Source: Megamerina dolium (taxonomy: Eukaryota; Arthropoda; Insecta; Diptera; Megamerinidae). From it: 64,000 nt of DNA. Below, piece after piece: positions 62,383 to 64,000 of the stretch (positions within the stretch are counted from its first letter, which is position 1; each line of letters starts with the position of its first letter). The stretch is from positions 13,099,277 to 13,163,276 of the forward strand of contig OY978526.1 of assembly GCA_963854835.1 (NCBI GenBank). Direction: 5' to 3'. Made by a program: the position numbers and the translations under genes. The notes under the pieces are model-generated. The model searched no databases. It was not told the DNA's origin and saw only the letters and a list, made by a program, of their open reading frames with translations.

Positions 62383-62725
62383 TCAAATTCTTCTTCTTCT
62401 TATGTGACCATAACAACCGATGATTGATTTAGGACGAACATATAATGAGGCGTCTTCTTTGTTCCTCGCTTGCTGGCGCCAGTTGGATATTACAAGCGCC
62501 GCCAGGTTATCCAACACTTGGTCCTTCCGAATTAAATAGCCTCTTTGCTGAAGCGTCTTCTTCCATTCGCTCGACATGACCCAGCCAGCGCAACCGTTGG
62601 ATTTTGATTCGCTTGACTACGTCAATGTCAGCGTACAGCTCATCGTTGTACCTCATTCGGTACTCGCCATCAACGCAAATAGCTCCGAAAATCCTGCTTA
62701 AAACCTTTCTCTCGAAAATTTCCAT
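62383..62725 (-). mobile_element. non-LTR retrotransposon fragment (reverse-transcriptase C-terminus), frameshifted
   Basis: The minus strand encodes MEIFERKVLSRIFGAICVDG, then RYNDELYADIDVVKRIKIQR, then LRWLGHVERM: the segment after the reverse-transcriptase domain in many insect non-LTR elements. The reading then shifts frame to a second overlapping frame with LDNLAALVISNWRQQARNKE. The DNA after it on that strand ends in AAGAAGAAGAA, a common 3' microsatellite for such elements. It is 5'-truncated and dead. Confidence 0.65.
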
Positions 62726-64000
62726 CCGTTATGGAAATTGTCCAGACTTTTGCAAATAATAATAGATTTTCCACTTCCAATTCACACTTTTACAACTCAA
62801 ATAAACCCATTTTCCAACCAAATTCATATATTTTGAAAAGGGTATATTTATACCCTTTTACTAACCAAATTCACCTTTTGCCAAACCAAGTCCAAACTTT
62901 CATAACACATATTCTTTTTTTGTATCATGATAGTGGATAGGCTCATATTGCATTGCTTATTCGGAACATTTCAAACAAAAATTCGACTCTAGGTTCTACC
63001 ATAACGCCAAAGACAGCTCCAAGAACACCGTTTCGATACCATAGAAGGTGAATCGTTGTACATTTTAGGCCTATACCGAAAGAGGGCGCTTTGAACAGTT
63101 TCGAAGTCTGAATAAAGCCTTGGAATAAATGCATTTTATCGAATGGTAATTATTTTGAAGGGGTCTAAATGAATTTAGAATAATAAAGGACGATTTTTCA
63201 GTTAATTCACTCTGATTTTCAGATACATATGGTTTTCTCCCATAGACCTATTTCTCTTACAAAAATTCAACAAAAATTGTTGACACTTGGTCAAGATTCC
63301 CTACCACTAATAAGCTAAACGCACTTCTGACATCATTCTTTATGAATTTCGTCACATAGATGTTTCAGAATAATTTTCATTGCGTTTAAGGAATAAACTT
63401 TCTGTCATTCTGTTCTTTAAATTGCTTGTGGACAACATTGCTACGGACTTATTTATATATATGCAAATATTATCCGGTTTCGAATGACAGAACTCGTGTA
63501 ACATGACTTTTGCTTCGAATAGAGATCTTTCAGAAACATTTTATTTGCAAATTGTTATTGCATATTTAGTATATTTTTTTGTCTTACTAAAAAAAATAAT
63601 GTTGAATTGCTTCGAAATGTATTCATAGAAGGTCAACTCCATTGAACTACAGTGTCCACTACTGCTCATACTTACTTAATTATGGCCATCACAAACGAAA
63701 ATCGATTTCTACAACTTACCACTCAAACTATCTGCTCTAAATTTGCTATTCAGTTTTTGTATTACATTTTCTCGCAGGGTAGAGTTATAAATTATATAAA
63801 TACATAAATACCAGACAGCCACACGCAATACGCCGCTGATACATGAGAAGCCACACCATGTCGAACATACACTCAAATGCACACGTTCGTGTGTCGGTAT
63901 TATTTTATTTTATTATATTTATTTTATATTCTTCATCTACTTTGAAATCTTATATACTTATATACTTCTTAGTGTCTTCTATTTGGTCCTTTTTTGGGCA
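62726..64000. other. gene-free region to window end
   Basis: No gene supported. The 62940-63130 segment is less AT-rich and has a minus-strand frame of 63 codons, but with no recognisable motif. Confidence 0.5.

Noticed and set aside
62943..63134. 63-codon minus-strand frame in less AT-rich DNA
   Set aside because: No domain, no splice context; may be an unrecognised repeat.

Overview
The window is AT-rich eukaryotic DNA from a higher dipteran insect, most likely a tephritid fruit fly. The evidence is short GT-AG introns (about 50-110 bp in several genes), fly-type single-copy genes, abundant CA, CAA, TATG and TTC microsatellites, insect mariner and non-LTR elements, and CCTAA-tailed retroelements. 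The species call is an inference.

Layout. Positions 1 to about 28.6 kb hold almost no recognisable genes: microsatellites, degenerate tandem arrays, mariner remnants, non-LTR retrotransposon ends, a tRNA-headed SINE and two MITE-like elements, plus one possible coding exon near 23.8 kb. Positions 28.6-47.8 kb form a compact gene block: REXO1-like RNA exonuclease (minus), carnitine O-octanoyltransferase-like enzyme ending in a peroxisomal SKL signal (plus), barentsz/CASC3 (plus), ALiX/PDCD6IP (plus) and an HSPBAP1-like JmjC protein (minus, tail-to-tail with ALiX). Exon models were built by hand from splice sites. The four spliced models each close in phase to a full-length protein of about the family's usual size (1050, 619, 838 and 400 aa); barentsz is one 911-codon reading frame. 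From memory, the Drosophila melanogaster counterparts of ALiX, the REXO1-like gene and btz carry consecutive CG numbers (CG12876-CG12878), so this looks like conserved microsynteny.

Positions 47.96-54.87 kb are a single 6.9-kb DNA transposon: nearly identical 0.85-0.89 kb inverted terminal repeats enclose a broken P-element/THAP9-type transposase gene. It abuts the 5' end of the HSPBAP1-like gene. Positions 54.9-64 kb are gene-poor: a possible small secreted peptide gene, a degenerate tandem array split by a defective Tc1/mariner-type element, and a frameshifted non-LTR reverse-transcriptase fragment.

The most interesting structures are (1) the P-like element with unusually long terminal repeats, and (2) a 359-bp SINE with tRNA-like A and B boxes whose 3' end matches the end of a non-LTR element lying about 200 bp away. 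The SINE is flanked by a 13-bp target-site duplication, and a second copy of its body in the btz-ALiX interval carries a different 3' tail. The five conserved genes have unrelated cellular jobs (RNA processing, peroxisomal fatty-acid metabolism, exon-junction complex, ESCRT, oxygenase), so the block is positional rather than a pathway.
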